Positions 16,680 to 26,429 of a DNA stretch of 64,000 bases are shown piece after piece (the first letter of the stretch is position 1; each line of letters starts with the position of its first letter). The stretch spans positions 1,116,001-1,180,000 of the forward strand of contig JASGIT010000001.1 in the NCBI GenBank assembly GCA_047601665.1, read 5' to 3'. Below the pieces are notes generated by a model. That model was not told the origin of the DNA, did no database searches, and saw only the letters and a program-made list of their open reading frames with translations. Position numbers and translations under genes: made by a program. Origin of the DNA: JASGIT01 sp047601665 (GTDB lineage: Bacteria; Pseudomonadota; Gammaproteobacteria; Burkholderiales; Burkholderiaceae_C).

Positions 16680-19600
16680 CGCCCGGCCAGCCCCCGGCGG
16701 CGGCGCCCGCCATCACCCTGTCGCGGCGGCTGCTGCGCTCCATGCTGCCCTGGTACCTGCTGGTCACCGTGGGCATGTTGCTGGTGCAACTGGCCATCCA
16801 GTACGTCAACGTGAGCCAGGCCATCGGCAGCGACCTGGCCTCGCTGGGCCGCACGGTCGAGCCCGCCGTGACCCGGGCCGTGTGGGAGCTGGACCGGCCG
16901 CAGCTGGCCGCCGCCATCGCCGGCGCGCGGCAGAACGCCATCGTCACGGGCGCGCGCGTCGAGTCGTCCGAGGGAGACCTGCTGATCGACAGCGGGGTGG
17001 CCCAGCCGCCGTCCGGCCCCACGTTCCTCGCGCACGGGCAGAAGACGGTCGTCGCGCTGCAGTACGCCTTGCGCGGCGAGCCGCGGCAGATCGGGGTGAT
17101 GACGCTGTACACGCACCCCTCGGTCGTCTGGAACCGCATGAAGTACAGCTTCGCCGTCGTGCTGCTCAACTCCGTGATCGTCAGCGGCGTGCTGTGGCTG
17201 CTGTTCGTGTGGACGATCCGCTACCGCCTGTCGAACACCCTCACGGAGGTGGTCGCGGCGGTCCGGCACTGGCACCTCGGGCAGGCGGCGCACGACGTGC
17301 GGCTGGTCGCGTACCCGTATGCGGACGAGCTGGGCGAGCTGGTGCTGGCGCTGCGCGAGAGCCGCATCCGCCAGCAGGCGTCCATGCAGGCGCTGGGCGA
17401 CCTCAACCGCGACCTGGAGTCCATCGTCGCGCAGCGCACGCAGGAGCTGCGCCAGGCCAAGGAGACGGCGGAGGCCGCCACGCGCGTCAAGGCGGACTTC
17501 CTGGCCAACATGAGCCACGAGATCCGTACGCCGATGAACGCCATCCTGGGCATGTTGTACCTGGCGCTGAAGGACGAGATGGCGCCCACGCTGCGCACGC
17601 GCCTGGCCAAGGCCCAGGGCGCCGCGCAGTCGCTGCTGGGCGTCATCAACGGCATCCTGGACTTTTCCAAGATCGAGGCGGGCAAGCTCAGCATCGAGCA
17701 CGTCGAGTTCAGCCTGAACACCGTGCTGGAGCAGCTGGTGGACGCCGTGAGCCTGCAGGCCGAGGCCAAGGGCATCGAGCTGCTGATACGCCACGACCCG
17801 GCCATCCCCACGGCGCTGGTGGGCGACCCGCTGCGCCTGGGGCAGGTGCTGTTGAACCTGTGCGGCAACGCCGTCAAGTTCACCGACCGGGGCGAGGTGG
17901 AACTGGCGCTGCACTGCATGGAGCGCAGCGAGGGCCAGGTCACCCTGCAGGCCTGCGTGCGCGACACCGGCGTCGGCATGGCCCCGGAGCTGTGGCAGCA
18001 GCTGTTCCAGAAGTTCACCCAGGCCGACCAGTCCACCACGCGCCGCTACGGCGGCACGGGCCTGGGGCTGGCCATCAGCAAGAACCTCGCGGAGCTGATG
18101 GGCGGGCGCCTGTGGGTGCAGGACTCCGCGCCCGGCAAGGGCACGACCATGTGCCTGTCGCTCACGCTGGACATCGCGCACGAGGCCCAGGCCCAGCAGC
18201 AGGAGCTGCTCGCGCAGGCCGGCCCCCGGCTGCGCGGCTGGCGCGTGCTGGTGGTGGACGACAACCGCGTGTCGCTCGAAATCCTGTCGGAGATGCTGCG
18301 CTACTTCCAGCTGGACGTGAGCACCGCCAGCCACGGCGCGCAGGCCCTGACCATGCTGCGCCAGGCCAGCGGCCAGCCCTACGACCTGGTGCTGGTGGAC
18401 TGGCGTATGCCCGGCCTGCGCGGCGACGAGGTGGCCGAGCGCATCCACGCCGACCCGGCCATCGTGCACCAGCCCAAGATCGTGATGGTGACCGCCTACG
18501 GCAGCGAGGACGTGATGCGCCTGGCCACGCAGGCGGGCATGGACGGCTTCCTGCTCAAGCCCGTCTCGCCCTCGGCCCTGCTGGACACCATGCTGTCCGT
18601 GCTCGGCCATGGCCGCCCGCCGCCCGCTGGGGGCGGGCCGCGCGCCGTGCCCGCGGCGCACGGCGGGCGCCTGGCCGGGGCGCGGCTGCTGCTGGTCGAG
18701 GACAACGACATCAACCGCGAGTTCGCCGTGGAGCTGCTGCGCGGCGAGGGCATCGAGGTCGATGAGGCCGCCAACGGCCAGGAGGCGGTCGAGCGCGTGC
18801 AGCGCCAGCGCTACGACGCCGTGCTGATGGACATCCAGATGCCCGTGATGGACGGCTTGGAGGCCGCGCGGCGCATCCGCGCGCTGGCGCGGCAGCCGGG
18901 CGGCGAGCGCTTCGCCGCGCTGCCCATCATCGCCATGACGGCGCTGGCCATGGTGTCCGACGCGCAGGCCAGCCAGCAGGCGGGCATGAACGACCACGTG
19001 ACCAAGCCCATCGCGCCCGAGCACCTGCTGGCCACGCTGGCCAAGTGGGTGCGGGTGCCCGATGCGCGGGCCGCGCAGGCGCCCGATGGCGGCGCGGCCC
19101 GAGGCGGCGCCCTGCCCGCGGACCTGCGCGCGCTCACGCACCTGGACGCCGCCGACGGCATACGCCGCATCGGCGGCAAGGCCGAGCCCTACCGTCGCCA
19201 GCTGCGGCGCTTCCGCGCCCAGTACGAGGGCGCGGTCGACACCCTGCGGCAACTGCTGGCGGCGGGCGACGAGCAGGCCGCCAGCAACCATTGCCATGCC
19301 CTGAAGGGCGTGACCGGCAACCTGGGCGCCAGCGCGCTGTTCGCGTGCATCTCCGAGATCGACACGCTGCTCAAGCAGGGCCAGCCGCCCGGCGCTGCGC
19401 TGCTGGACGCCGCCCAGGCCCGCCTGCGCGAGGTGCTGGACGACATCGGCGCGCTGGACGCGGGCGACGCGCCGCCGCCGGGCGCGGCGGCGCTGCCGCC
19501 CGAGGCGCTGCACGGCCTGGTGCGGCAGCTGCGCAGCGCGCTGGAGACCGACCTGGGCGCCGCCGAGCCGCTGCTGGCCGCGCTGCGCCAGGGCGTGGCG

Positions 19601-19720
19601 GGCACGCCGCTGCAGGAAGAAGCCGCGCAGATCGCCGCGCTGGTCGACCGCTTCGACATTGACGCCGCGCTCGCGCGTCTCAATACTCTGTTCCTCCCTC
19701 CTGCGAACGCACCGCGATGA
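16676..19720 (+). CDS. Hybrid sensor histidine kinase (HisKA, HATPase, two receivers, HPt)
   Basis: A 1014-residue membrane kinase. The first membrane segment is about 24-45, a periplasmic segment covers ~46-156, the second membrane segment is ~158-182, followed by a HAMP-like and coiled-coil stretch. The phospho-acceptor is His281 in NMSHEIRTPMNAI. An HATPase with DTGVGM and GGTGLGLAISKNL motifs comes next, then receiver 1 (Asp574 in VDWRMPG), receiver 2 (about Asp719 in MDIQMPVMDG) and an HPt domain with His near 874 (HALKGVTGN). This is a full phosphorelay in one chain. The GTG start overlaps the binding-protein stop and the 3' end overlaps the next gene (ATGA). Confidence 0.92.
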   Translation: MTPGQPPAAAPAITLSRRLLRSMLPWYLLVTVGMLLVQLAIQYVNVSQAIGSDLASLGRTVEPAVTRAVWELDRPQLAAAIAGARQNAIVTGARVESSEGDLLIDSGVAQPPSGPTFLAHGQKTVVALQYALRGEPRQIGVMTLYTHPSVVWNRMKYSFAVVLLNSVIVSGVLWLLFVWTIRYRLSNTLTEVVAAVRHWHLGQAAHDVRLVAYPYADELGELVLALRESRIRQQASMQALGDLNRDLESIVAQRTQELRQAKETAEAATRVKADFLANMSHEIRTPMNAILGMLYLALKDEMAPTLRTRLAKAQGAAQSLLGVINGILDFSKIEAGKLSIEHVEFSLNTVLEQLVDAVSLQAEAKGIELLIRHDPAIPTALVGDPLRLGQVLLNLCGNAVKFTDRGEVELALHCMERSEGQVTLQACVRDTGVGMAPELWQQLFQKFTQADQSTTRRYGGTGLGLAISKNLAELMGGRLWVQDSAPGKGTTMCLSLTLDIAHEAQAQQQELLAQAGPRLRGWRVLVVDDNRVSLEILSEMLRYFQLDVSTASHGAQALTMLRQASGQPYDLVLVDWRMPGLRGDEVAERIHADPAIVHQPKIVMVTAYGSEDVMRLATQAGMDGFLLKPVSPSALLDTMLSVLGHGRPPPAGGGPRAVPAAHGGRLAGARLLLVEDNDINREFAVELLRGEGIEVDEAANGQEAVERVQRQRYDAVLMDIQMPVMDGLEAARRIRALARQPGGERFAALPIIAMTALAMVSDAQASQQAGMNDHVTKPIAPEHLLATLAKWVRVPDARAAQAPDGGAARGGALPADLRALTHLDAADGIRRIGGKAEPYRRQLRRFRAQYEGAVDTLRQLLAAGDEQAASNHCHALKGVTGNLGASALFACISEIDTLLKQGQPPGAALLDAAQARLREVLDDIGALDAGDAPPPGAAALPPEALHGLVRQLRSALETDLGAAEPLLAALRQGVAGTPLQEEAAQIAALVDRFDIDAALARLNTLFLPPANAPR

Positions 19721-21906
19721 GCCCCCACCCTCCTCCCGCGCACGGCAGCACGGGCCCCAAGCCCCGGCTGCTGCTTGTTGACGACGTGTCCGCCAACCTG
19801 CACACGGTGATCGGCGTGCTCAAGGACGACTACGCCATCTCCGCCGCCACGGACGGGCGCCGCGCCATCGAGCAGGCCCGGCGCCAGCCGCCCGACCTGA
19901 TCCTGATGGACGTGCAGATGCCCGGCATGGACGGCTACGAGGTGCTCGCGGCGCTGCAGCGCGACCCGGCGACGGCGGCCATCCCCGTGATCTTCCTGAC
20001 CTCGCTGACGGAGGCGGCGGACGAGGCGCGCGGGCTGCTCATGGGCGCCGCCGACTACATCGCCAAGCCGCTCAACCCGCAGCTGCTCAAGACCCGCATC
20101 CAGAACCAGCTGGAGCTCGCGCGCTACCGGCGTATGCCCGCCGCCCTCGACACGGCGCTGCAGGCCGGCGCGACGCAGCCCGCCACCCTGCTGGTGGTGG
20201 ACGACGTGCCCGACAACATCCACGAGCTGCTGGAGGCGCTGCGCGGCGAGTTCCGCATCCTCGTGGCCAGCGACGGCGCGCGGGCGCTGGAGCTGGTGCA
20301 GGGCGCCGCGCCGCCCGACCTGGTGCTGCTCGACGTGGTCATGCCGGGCATGGGCGGCTACGAGGTCTGCCGCCGCATCAAGGCCCTGCCGGGCGGGCAG
20401 CGCATTCCGGTGATCTTCGTGACCGTGGCCGACGCCGCGCAGGAGAAGGTGCGCGGCTTCGAGGTGGGCGCGGCGGACTACATCACCAAGCCGTTCGACA
20501 TCGACGAGGTGCGCGCCCGCGTGCGCGTGCACGTCGAGCTGGCGCGGCTGCGCCGCCTGCTCGAGGACCTGGTGGCGCAGCGCACGGCCATGCTGGAGGT
20601 GAGCGAGGAGAAGTACCGCATCCTCACCCACCGCGACCCGCTCACGGGGCTGCCCAACCGCGCCCTGTTCGCCGAGCTGCTGGCGCACTCGGTGCAGCAG
20701 GCCGGGCACACGGGCGCGCGTTTCGCGCTGCTGTGCCTGGACCTGGACAAGTTCGCCGCCATCAACGAGACGCAGGGCCACCGCCTGGGCGACCGCCTGC
20801 TGGTGCAGGTGGCGCAGCGCCTGCAGGGCCTGCTGCCCGACCGCGACGCCGTCGCGCGCGTGGGCGGCGACGAGTTCAACGTCATCCTCGACCACGGCCT
20901 GCAGGGCGCCGACCTGACGGCGCAGCACATGATCGACGCGCTGGCCGCGCCGTTCACGCTCGACGGGCAGCCGCTCTACGTGAGCGCCAGCGTCGGCATC
21001 GCCGTGTACCCCGAGGACGGCGCCAGCGCCGAGGCCCTGCAGAGCAAGGCCGACGCGGCGCTGCACCAGGCCAAGCTCGACGGGCGCGGCAGCCTGCGCT
21101 TTTTCTCGCCCGAGATCATGCAGCGCGCCAAGGAGCGCCTGTCGCTGGAGGCGGAGATGCGCCGCGCGCTCGACCAGGGCGAATTCCGGCTGCACTACCA
21201 GCCCCAGCTGCGCCTCGCGGACCAGAAGATGGCCGGACTGGAAGCCCTGGTGCGCTGGGAGCACCCGCAGCGCGGCCTGATTCCGCCGGGCCTGTTCGTC
21301 CCGCTGGCCGAGGAAAGCGGCCTGATCGTGCCGCTGGGCACCTGGGTGCTGCACGAGGCCGCGCGCCAGGCGCGCGCGTGGCGCGACGCGGGGCTGGAGC
21401 CCGGCCCCGTCGCGGTCAACATCTCGGCGCGGCAGTTCGGCACGGGCGACTTCGTCGCCACCGTGGAGGGCGCGCTGGCCGCGCACGGCGTGGAGCCCCG
21501 GCACCTGGAGCTGGAGATCACCGAAAGCTGTCTCATGGCCAACCGCGACCAGGCCGCCACGGCGCTGGAGGCGCTGCGCGAGCGCGGCGTGCAGCTGGCC
21601 ATCGACGACTTCGGCACCGGCTACTCGTCCATGTCGTACCTGCAGCAGTTCCGAGTGCACAAGCTCAAGATCGACATGTCCTTCGTGCGCGGGCTGGACG
21701 GCAGCGCGAGCAGCCAGTCCATCGTCGCCGCCATCATCGCGCTGGGGCACAGCCTGCAGTTCGACATCGTGGCCGAGGGCGTCGAGACGCCGCAGCAGCT
21801 GGAGCACCTGCGGCGCCTGGGCTGCGACATGGCGCAGGGCTACCTGATCGGGCGGCCCGCGCCGGCCCCGGCGATCCGCAGCCTCGACCCCTGGCAGGCG
21901 GGCTGA
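19717..21906 (+). CDS. Double-receiver GGDEF-EAL response regulator (c-di-GMP turnover)
   Basis: A 729-residue cytoplasmic protein. Receiver 1 is ~15-130 (LLLVDDVSANLHTV, MDVQMPGMDGYE), receiver 2 ~160-275 (LLVVDDVPDNIHELL, LLDVVMPGMGGYE). A diguanylate cyclase domain with an intact GGDEF at about 385 follows, then an EAL phosphodiesterase domain starting EALVRWEHP at about 508, with the ITESCLM and DDFGTGYSSMSYL metal and catalytic motifs. Both enzyme motifs are complete, so it may make or destroy c-di-GMP depending on phosphorylation. The 4-nt overlap with the kinase gene makes it the probable output of that phosphorelay. Confidence 0.92.
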   Translation: MSPHPPPAHGSTGPKPRLLLVDDVSANLHTVIGVLKDDYAISAATDGRRAIEQARRQPPDLILMDVQMPGMDGYEVLAALQRDPATAAIPVIFLTSLTEAADEARGLLMGAADYIAKPLNPQLLKTRIQNQLELARYRRMPAALDTALQAGATQPATLLVVDDVPDNIHELLEALRGEFRILVASDGARALELVQGAAPPDLVLLDVVMPGMGGYEVCRRIKALPGGQRIPVIFVTVADAAQEKVRGFEVGAADYITKPFDIDEVRARVRVHVELARLRRLLEDLVAQRTAMLEVSEEKYRILTHRDPLTGLPNRALFAELLAHSVQQAGHTGARFALLCLDLDKFAAINETQGHRLGDRLLVQVAQRLQGLLPDRDAVARVGGDEFNVILDHGLQGADLTAQHMIDALAAPFTLDGQPLYVSASVGIAVYPEDGASAEALQSKADAALHQAKLDGRGSLRFFSPEIMQRAKERLSLEAEMRRALDQGEFRLHYQPQLRLADQKMAGLEALVRWEHPQRGLIPPGLFVPLAEESGLIVPLGTWVLHEAARQARAWRDAGLEPGPVAVNISARQFGTGDFVATVEGALAAHGVEPRHLELEITESCLMANRDQAATALEALRERGVQLAIDDFGTGYSSMSYLQQFRVHKLKIDMSFVRGLDGSASSQSIVAAIIALGHSLQFDIVAEGVETPQQLEHLRRLGCDMAQGYLIGRPAPAPAIRSLDPWQAG

Positions 21907-21910
21907 CGGG

Positions 21911-22750
21911 TCAGCGCGGGTCGTACGCCGACAGCATCTCCACCAGCGCGCGCAGGTCGCCTTGCAGCCGCGCGAAGCCCGCGTGCAATTCCAGCGTCTG
22001 CTCGTCCATGTAGAGCCTGCGGTTGATCTCGACCTGCACGCTGTGCCGCTGCCGGTCCGGGCGGCCGAAGCGGCGCACCAGTTCCACGCCCTTGTACGGG
22101 TGGTTGTAGGCCACGTCGTGGCCGCGTGCGCGCAGGAAGTCACAGATGCGCTGCGACAGCGCCGCGCTGGCCGTGGTGCCGTCGCGGTCGCCGATCACGA
22201 AGTCGGCATGGCGCAGGCCGGGGTGCAGCGTGGCGTGGCTGGCGGCCACCGAGGGCATGGAGTGGCAGTTGATGTGGATGGCGTAACCGTGGCGCGCATG
22301 GGCCGCCTCGATGGCCGCCTCCACCGCCGCGTAGTAGGGCTTCCAGCAGCGGTCGATGCGCGCCTGCACCTCGGCCACCGGCAGCAGCCGGTCGTAGATG
22401 GCCTCGCCCTCGTCGGTGAACTTCCAGACCAGCCCCTTGCCCAGGCGCACCTTCTGCAGCGTGGTGGCGTCGGTGGTCACGGGGCCGGGCCAGGGCGCGT
22501 CGAACAGGGTGGTGTCGATCTCGGTCACGTCGCGGTTGGCGTCCAGGTAGATGCGCGGGAAATGCGCCTCCACCCAGGCCGCGCCCAGTTCGCCCGCGAA
22601 GGCGTAGAGCTTTTCGACGTGCGTGTCCTCGGCGCGGCGCAGCGTGGCCAGCGGCAGCGCGGCGCGGAAGTCGTCGGGGTAGCGGGTGCCGCTGTGCGGC
22701 GAGTCGAGCACGAGGGCGGTCGTGCCGGGGCGGGTGCTGACCATGGGCAT
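21911..22750 (-). CDS. N-formylglutamate amidohydrolase family protein
   Basis: A 279-residue protein with the family hallmarks LVLDSPHSGTRYPDDF, YLDANRD, the His-rich INCHSM segment and a C-terminal EINRRLYMDE. The N-formylglutamate amidohydrolase family removes formate from N-formylglutamate in histidine breakdown or acts on related N-acyl amino acids. No hut genes are nearby, so the substrate is open. The start at 22750 is chosen because AGGAG lies 6 nt upstream; an alternative ATG at 22771 overlaps the histidine kinase stop as ATGA and would add seven residues. Confidence 0.82.
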   Translation of the reverse strand: MPMVSTRPGTTALVLDSPHSGTRYPDDFRAALPLATLRRAEDTHVEKLYAFAGELGAAWVEAHFPRIYLDANRDVTEIDTTLFDAPWPGPVTTDATTLQKVRLGKGLVWKFTDEGEAIYDRLLPVAEVQARIDRCWKPYYAAVEAAIEAAHARHGYAIHINCHSMPSVAASHATLHPGLRHADFVIGDRDGTTASAALSQRICDFLRARGHDVAYNHPYKGVELVRRFGRPDRQRHSVQVEINRRLYMDEQTLELHAGFARLQGDLRALVEMLSAYDPR

Positions 22751-22767
22751 GGCGATCTCCTTTGCCG

Positions 22768-24201
22768 TCATTCTCTCGCCTTGAAGCGCACCGTGAACCG
22801 CGCCCCAGGCGGCTGCTGGCCGGGGCGGGCGTCTTCGAGCAGCACCTCGGCCCCGTGCTGGCTGGCGATTTCGCGCACGATGGGCAGGCCCAGCCCCGAG
22901 CCGTCCGCGCCCGTGCCCAGGGCGCGGTAGAAGGGCTGGAAGACGAGTTCGCGCTCGGCCTCGGGCACGCCGGGGCCGGAGTCCTCGACCTGCAGCGCCA
23001 CCACGTGCCCGAACGGGTCGGCCAGCACGCGCGCGGTGACCACGCCGGGGCGCCCGGGGCTCGACGGGGTGTAGTTGATGGCGTTGTCGAGCAGGTTGCG
23101 CGCCAGTTCCTTGAGCAGCGTGGGGTTGCCGTCGAGCCACACGCCGGGGCTGCCGGGCTGCGCGCCGTCGTAGCCCAGGTCCAGCGCCTTGTCGAGCGCG
23201 CGCGGCACGGAGTCGTGCACCGCCTCGATCACGATGCGCGCCAGGTCGCAGGGCTGGCGCGTGAGCACGGCGGCGCCGCCTTCGGCGCGCGCCAGGGCCA
23301 GCAGTTGGTTGACGGTGTGCGTGGCGCGCTGGCTGGCGCGGCCGATCTGCTTGAGCGACAGCTTCAGCTCCTCGGTGCTGGTGCCTTCGCGCTGGGCCAG
23401 GTCGGCCTGCATACGCAAGCCGGCCAGCGGGGTCTTGAGCTGGTGCGCCGCGTCGGCCAAAAAGCGCTTTTGCGTGCTGATCGAGTCCTGCAGCCGCCCG
23501 AGCAGGTCATTCACCGAATCGACCAGCGGCGCGACCTCGTGCGGCACGGCCTTGTGGTCGAGCGGCGAGAGGTCGTCGGGCCGGCGCGCGCGGATGCGCT
23601 CTTCGAGCTGGTGCAGCGGCTTGATGCCCCGCGCCAGCGCCAGCCACACCAGCAGCACCGCCAGCGGCAGGATGATGAACTGCGGCAGCATCACGCCCTT
23701 GATGATCTCGGTGGCGAGCACGCTGCGCTTTTCGCGCGTTTCGGCCACCTGCACCAGGGCCAACGGGCCGCCGGGTAGCGGCAGGCGCACCCAGATGTAG
23801 GCCACGCGGATGTCGATGCCGCGCAGCTCGGCATCGCGCAGGCGCACGTCGCTGCTTTGCGGGTCGTCCTCGGGCGGCGCGGGCAGCGCGCGCTCGCCCG
23901 AGAGCAGCGCGCCGCCGGGCCCCAGCACCTGGTAGTACACGGTGTCGGAGTCGTCGGCGCGCAGCAGTTCGCTGGCGGGCTGGGGCAGGTTGAACTGCGC
24001 CTTGCCCTGCTGCACCGTGACCAGCTGCGCCAGCGCATGGGCGTTGTATTCGAGCGCGCGGTCGAACGGCTTGTTCGCCAGCCCCTGCGCCACCAGCCAG
24101 GTCAGCGCCAGGCTCACGGGCCACAGCAGCAGCAGCGGCGTGAGCATCCAGTCCAGGATCTCGCCAAAGAGGGAACGCTGCTCGTGCCGGAATATTTTCA
24201 A
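22768..24201 (-). CDS. Two-component sensor histidine kinase, TctE/QseC type
   Basis: A 477-residue inner-membrane kinase: first membrane segment ~17-38, a periplasmic two-component-sensor N-domain to ~165, second membrane segment ~170-192, HAMP, phospho-acceptor His in FLADAAHQLKTPLAG, N box LLDNAINYTPSS, and G boxes DSGPGV and GSGLGLPIV. It pairs with the upstream response regulator. The start codon is TTG; GGAGG lies 9 nt upstream and that GGAGG is part of an inserted palindromic repeat (copy B). The next in-frame ATG (24147) would remove residues before the first membrane segment. Confidence 0.88.
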   Translation of the reverse strand: MKIFRHEQRSLFGEILDWMLTPLLLLWPVSLALTWLVAQGLANKPFDRALEYNAHALAQLVTVQQGKAQFNLPQPASELLRADDSDTVYYQVLGPGGALLSGERALPAPPEDDPQSSDVRLRDAELRGIDIRVAYIWVRLPLPGGPLALVQVAETREKRSVLATEIIKGVMLPQFIILPLAVLLVWLALARGIKPLHQLEERIRARRPDDLSPLDHKAVPHEVAPLVDSVNDLLGRLQDSISTQKRFLADAAHQLKTPLAGLRMQADLAQREGTSTEELKLSLKQIGRASQRATHTVNQLLALARAEGGAAVLTRQPCDLARIVIEAVHDSVPRALDKALDLGYDGAQPGSPGVWLDGNPTLLKELARNLLDNAINYTPSSPGRPGVVTARVLADPFGHVVALQVEDSGPGVPEAERELVFQPFYRALGTGADGSGLGLPIVREIASQHGAEVLLEDARPGQQPPGARFTVRFKARE

Positions 24202-24204
24202 TGT

Positions 24205-24252
24205 TTTCTGCCTCCAGCGCTTATACAGTAAGCGCTAGCAGCTATCAAAAAT
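24205..24252 (+). repeat. AGCGCT palindromic repeat, copy B
   Basis: CCTCCAGCGCTTATACAGTA is followed by AGCGCTAGCAGCTATCAAAA. It fills the gap between the response-regulator stop and the kinase TTG start. On the gene strand the repeat edge reads GGAGGC and serves as the apparent Shine-Dalgarno of the kinase gene. Confidence 0.8.
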
Positions 24253-24258
24253 GGAGCG

Positions 24259-24933
<675 letters not shown>

Positions 24934-24998
24934 GGGGTTGTCTCCTGTGTTTCGGCCCATTCTACGAACGGCGCGGCGGCGTATTTTTCACGCCCTGC

Positions 24999-25021
24999 AA
25001 CCCTTGCACAGTGCGAGGGTT
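24999..25021. promoter_or_regulatory. MerR-type operator dyad
   Basis: AACCCTTGCAC-A-GTGCGAGGGTT is a 23-bp dyad with 11-bp arms and a single mismatch, ending 6 nt before the MerR-family start codon. This is the usual length and place of a MerR autoregulatory site between -35 and -10. If so, the transcript would begin close to or at the start codon. Confidence 0.6.
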
Positions 25022-25027
25022 TTCAGA

Positions 25028-25456
25028 ATGACGTCCATGCAGATTTCCCAGCTTGCCAGCGCCACCGGCCTGTCCATCCACCGGCTGCGCCGCTATGCCG
25101 ATGCGGGCCTGCTGCTGTCCACGCGCGGGCCGGGCGGCTACCGCGTGTTCGACGCGCAGGCCGTGCGCGACGCCCGCTTCATCGCCATGGGGCGCGACAT
25201 CGGCTTCGCCCTGGCCGAACTGGCCGACCTGCTGCCGCGCTACCGCGCCCGCACGCTCACCATCGGCGAGATGGTGCGGCACCTGCACGCGCGCATCGCC
25301 ACCGTCGATGCCGCCATCGCCGAACAGCAGGCGCTGCGCGCGCGGCTGGTGGAGCACGTCGCCTGGTTCGAGGCGCGCCAGCGGCAGGCCGGCGCCCGCC
25401 CACCGGCGCCCGCGCAAAACGCCTTTCAACCCTCTCGCACAAGGAGAACGCCATGA
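25028..25456 (+). CDS. MerR-family transcriptional regulator
   Basis: A 142-residue regulator with an N-terminal helix-turn-helix (MQISQLASATGLSIHRLRRYADAGLL) and the wing GGYRVFD, followed by a dimerising coiled coil (ATVDAAIAEQQALRARLVEHVAWFE). There is no Cys cluster in the C-terminal part, so it is not a classical metal sensor; an organic or stress ligand is more likely. Start 25028 (MTSMQIS) or 25037 (MQIS) are both possible; AGGG lies 8 nt before the first. Its stop overlaps the thioesterase start (ATGA), which suggests it controls that gene. Confidence 0.85.
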   Translation: MTSMQISQLASATGLSIHRLRRYADAGLLLSTRGPGGYRVFDAQAVRDARFIAMGRDIGFALAELADLLPRYRARTLTIGEMVRHLHARIATVDAAIAEQQALRARLVEHVAWFEARQRQAGARPPAPAQNAFQPSRTRRTP

Positions 25457-25908
25457 CCGCCGAGAGCACCGCTGCTTCCTGGACCGGCACGCTGCTGGAT
25501 CGCGTGCTGGCCATGCCCGCCGCGCAAACCCTGGGCCTGCGCTTCGACCGCATCGCGCCCGGCGAGGTGGACGTGACGCTGCCCTACCAGGACGCCCTCA
25601 GCTTCCGCCCCGGCCAGTTGCAGGCCACGCCCATCTTCGCGGCGGCGGACTTCGCGGCCGTGGCGGCGGCGGGCACGCTGCTGCCGCCGGGCTGGGCCAA
25701 CGCCACCATCGACTGCACGCTCAAGATCGTCGGCCCCGCCACGGGCGACCGGCTGGTGGCGCGCGGGCGCGTGGTGCAGACCGCCCGGCTGCTCACGGTG
25801 GCCGAGGCGCGGGTCTATGCCTGCCGGGGCGCGGAGGAATCGCTGTGCGCCACGCTGCTCGCCACCGCGCGCAACCTGCCGCCCGCGACGGACAAGGCCG
25901 CGCACTGA
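25453..25908 (+). CDS. PaaI-like hotdog thioesterase
   Basis: A 151-residue single hotdog-fold protein: GLRFDRIAPGEVDVTLPYQ at the start, then QATPIFAAADFAAVAAAGTLLPPGWANATIDCTLKIVGPATGDRLVARGRVVQTARLLTVAEARVY, the central helix and sheet of PaaI/YigI-type acyl-CoA thioesterases. It is cytoplasmic. An AAGGAG lies 7 nt upstream of the ATG inside the MerR gene end. The substrate is not evident. It forms a two-gene unit with the MerR regulator and converges on the MarR gene with a 12-nt gap. Confidence 0.78.
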   Translation: MTAESTAASWTGTLLDRVLAMPAAQTLGLRFDRIAPGEVDVTLPYQDALSFRPGQLQATPIFAAADFAAVAAAGTLLPPGWANATIDCTLKIVGPATGDRLVARGRVVQTARLLTVAEARVYACRGAEESLCATLLATARNLPPATDKAAH

Positions 25909-25920
25909 CCGGCATTCCGG

Positions 25921-26394
25921 TCAGGCTCCGCCCGCATACGCCTCCAGTCCCAGCGCCACCACGGTGGCCACGTCATGGCCCACCTCGGCGCGGAATTCCG
26001 CCTCGGCCTGCGCCACCGCGTCGCGGAAGGCCTGCAGCCACGCCAGCCCCGTGGGCGTGAAGCACACGCGCCGCGCGCGCGCATCGAGCGGGTCGGCCTC
26101 GCGCGTGACCAGGCCCCAGGCCGCGCACTGGTCCACCAGGTCGGCCATGGACTGCTTGGCTATGCCCGCGCGCTGGGCCAGGTCGGTCAGCCGGTCACCA
26201 TTCAAAGACAAATGCCGCGTGATGTGGATGTGCGCCGCGCTCACCTGGTTGCGCGCCGCCAGGTTCGACAGCGCCAGCGGCACCTGCACGTCGTGCGCCA
26301 TCAGTTGCAGCACGCGCGCGTCGAAGCGGCGCAGGGCGTGGCCCAGCAGGCGGCCCAGGTGCGTCTGGCGCCAGCGGTCGTCGGTGGCTGTCAT
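25921..26394 (-). CDS. MarR-family transcriptional regulator
   Basis: A 157-residue winged-helix protein: VSAAHIHITRHLSLNGDRLTDLAQRAGIAKQSMADLVDQCAAWGLVTREADPLDARARRVCFTPTG carries the helix-turn-helix and the wing with the DPxDxRxR motif typical of MarR. The start at 26394 (MTATDDRW) is favoured although GGAGG is only 1 nt from the ATG; an in-frame ATG at 26466 would run through the recA promoter and LexA box. It is divergent from recA, and no obvious target other than itself is adjacent. Confidence 0.82.
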   Translation of the reverse strand: MTATDDRWRQTHLGRLLGHALRRFDARVLQLMAHDVQVPLALSNLAARNQVSAAHIHITRHLSLNGDRLTDLAQRAGIAKQSMADLVDQCAAWGLVTREADPLDARARRVCFTPTGLAWLQAFRDAVAQAEAEFRAEVGHDVATVVALGLEAYAGGA

Positions 26395-26429
26395 GCCTCC
26401 ATTGTCAGGCAAACTGACGAAAAATCTGC

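Noticed and set aside
16562..19513. A 983-codon frame antisense to the hybrid histidine kinase
   Set aside because: Shadow of a conserved kinase gene; low-complexity His/Gln/Leu composition and no recognisable domain.
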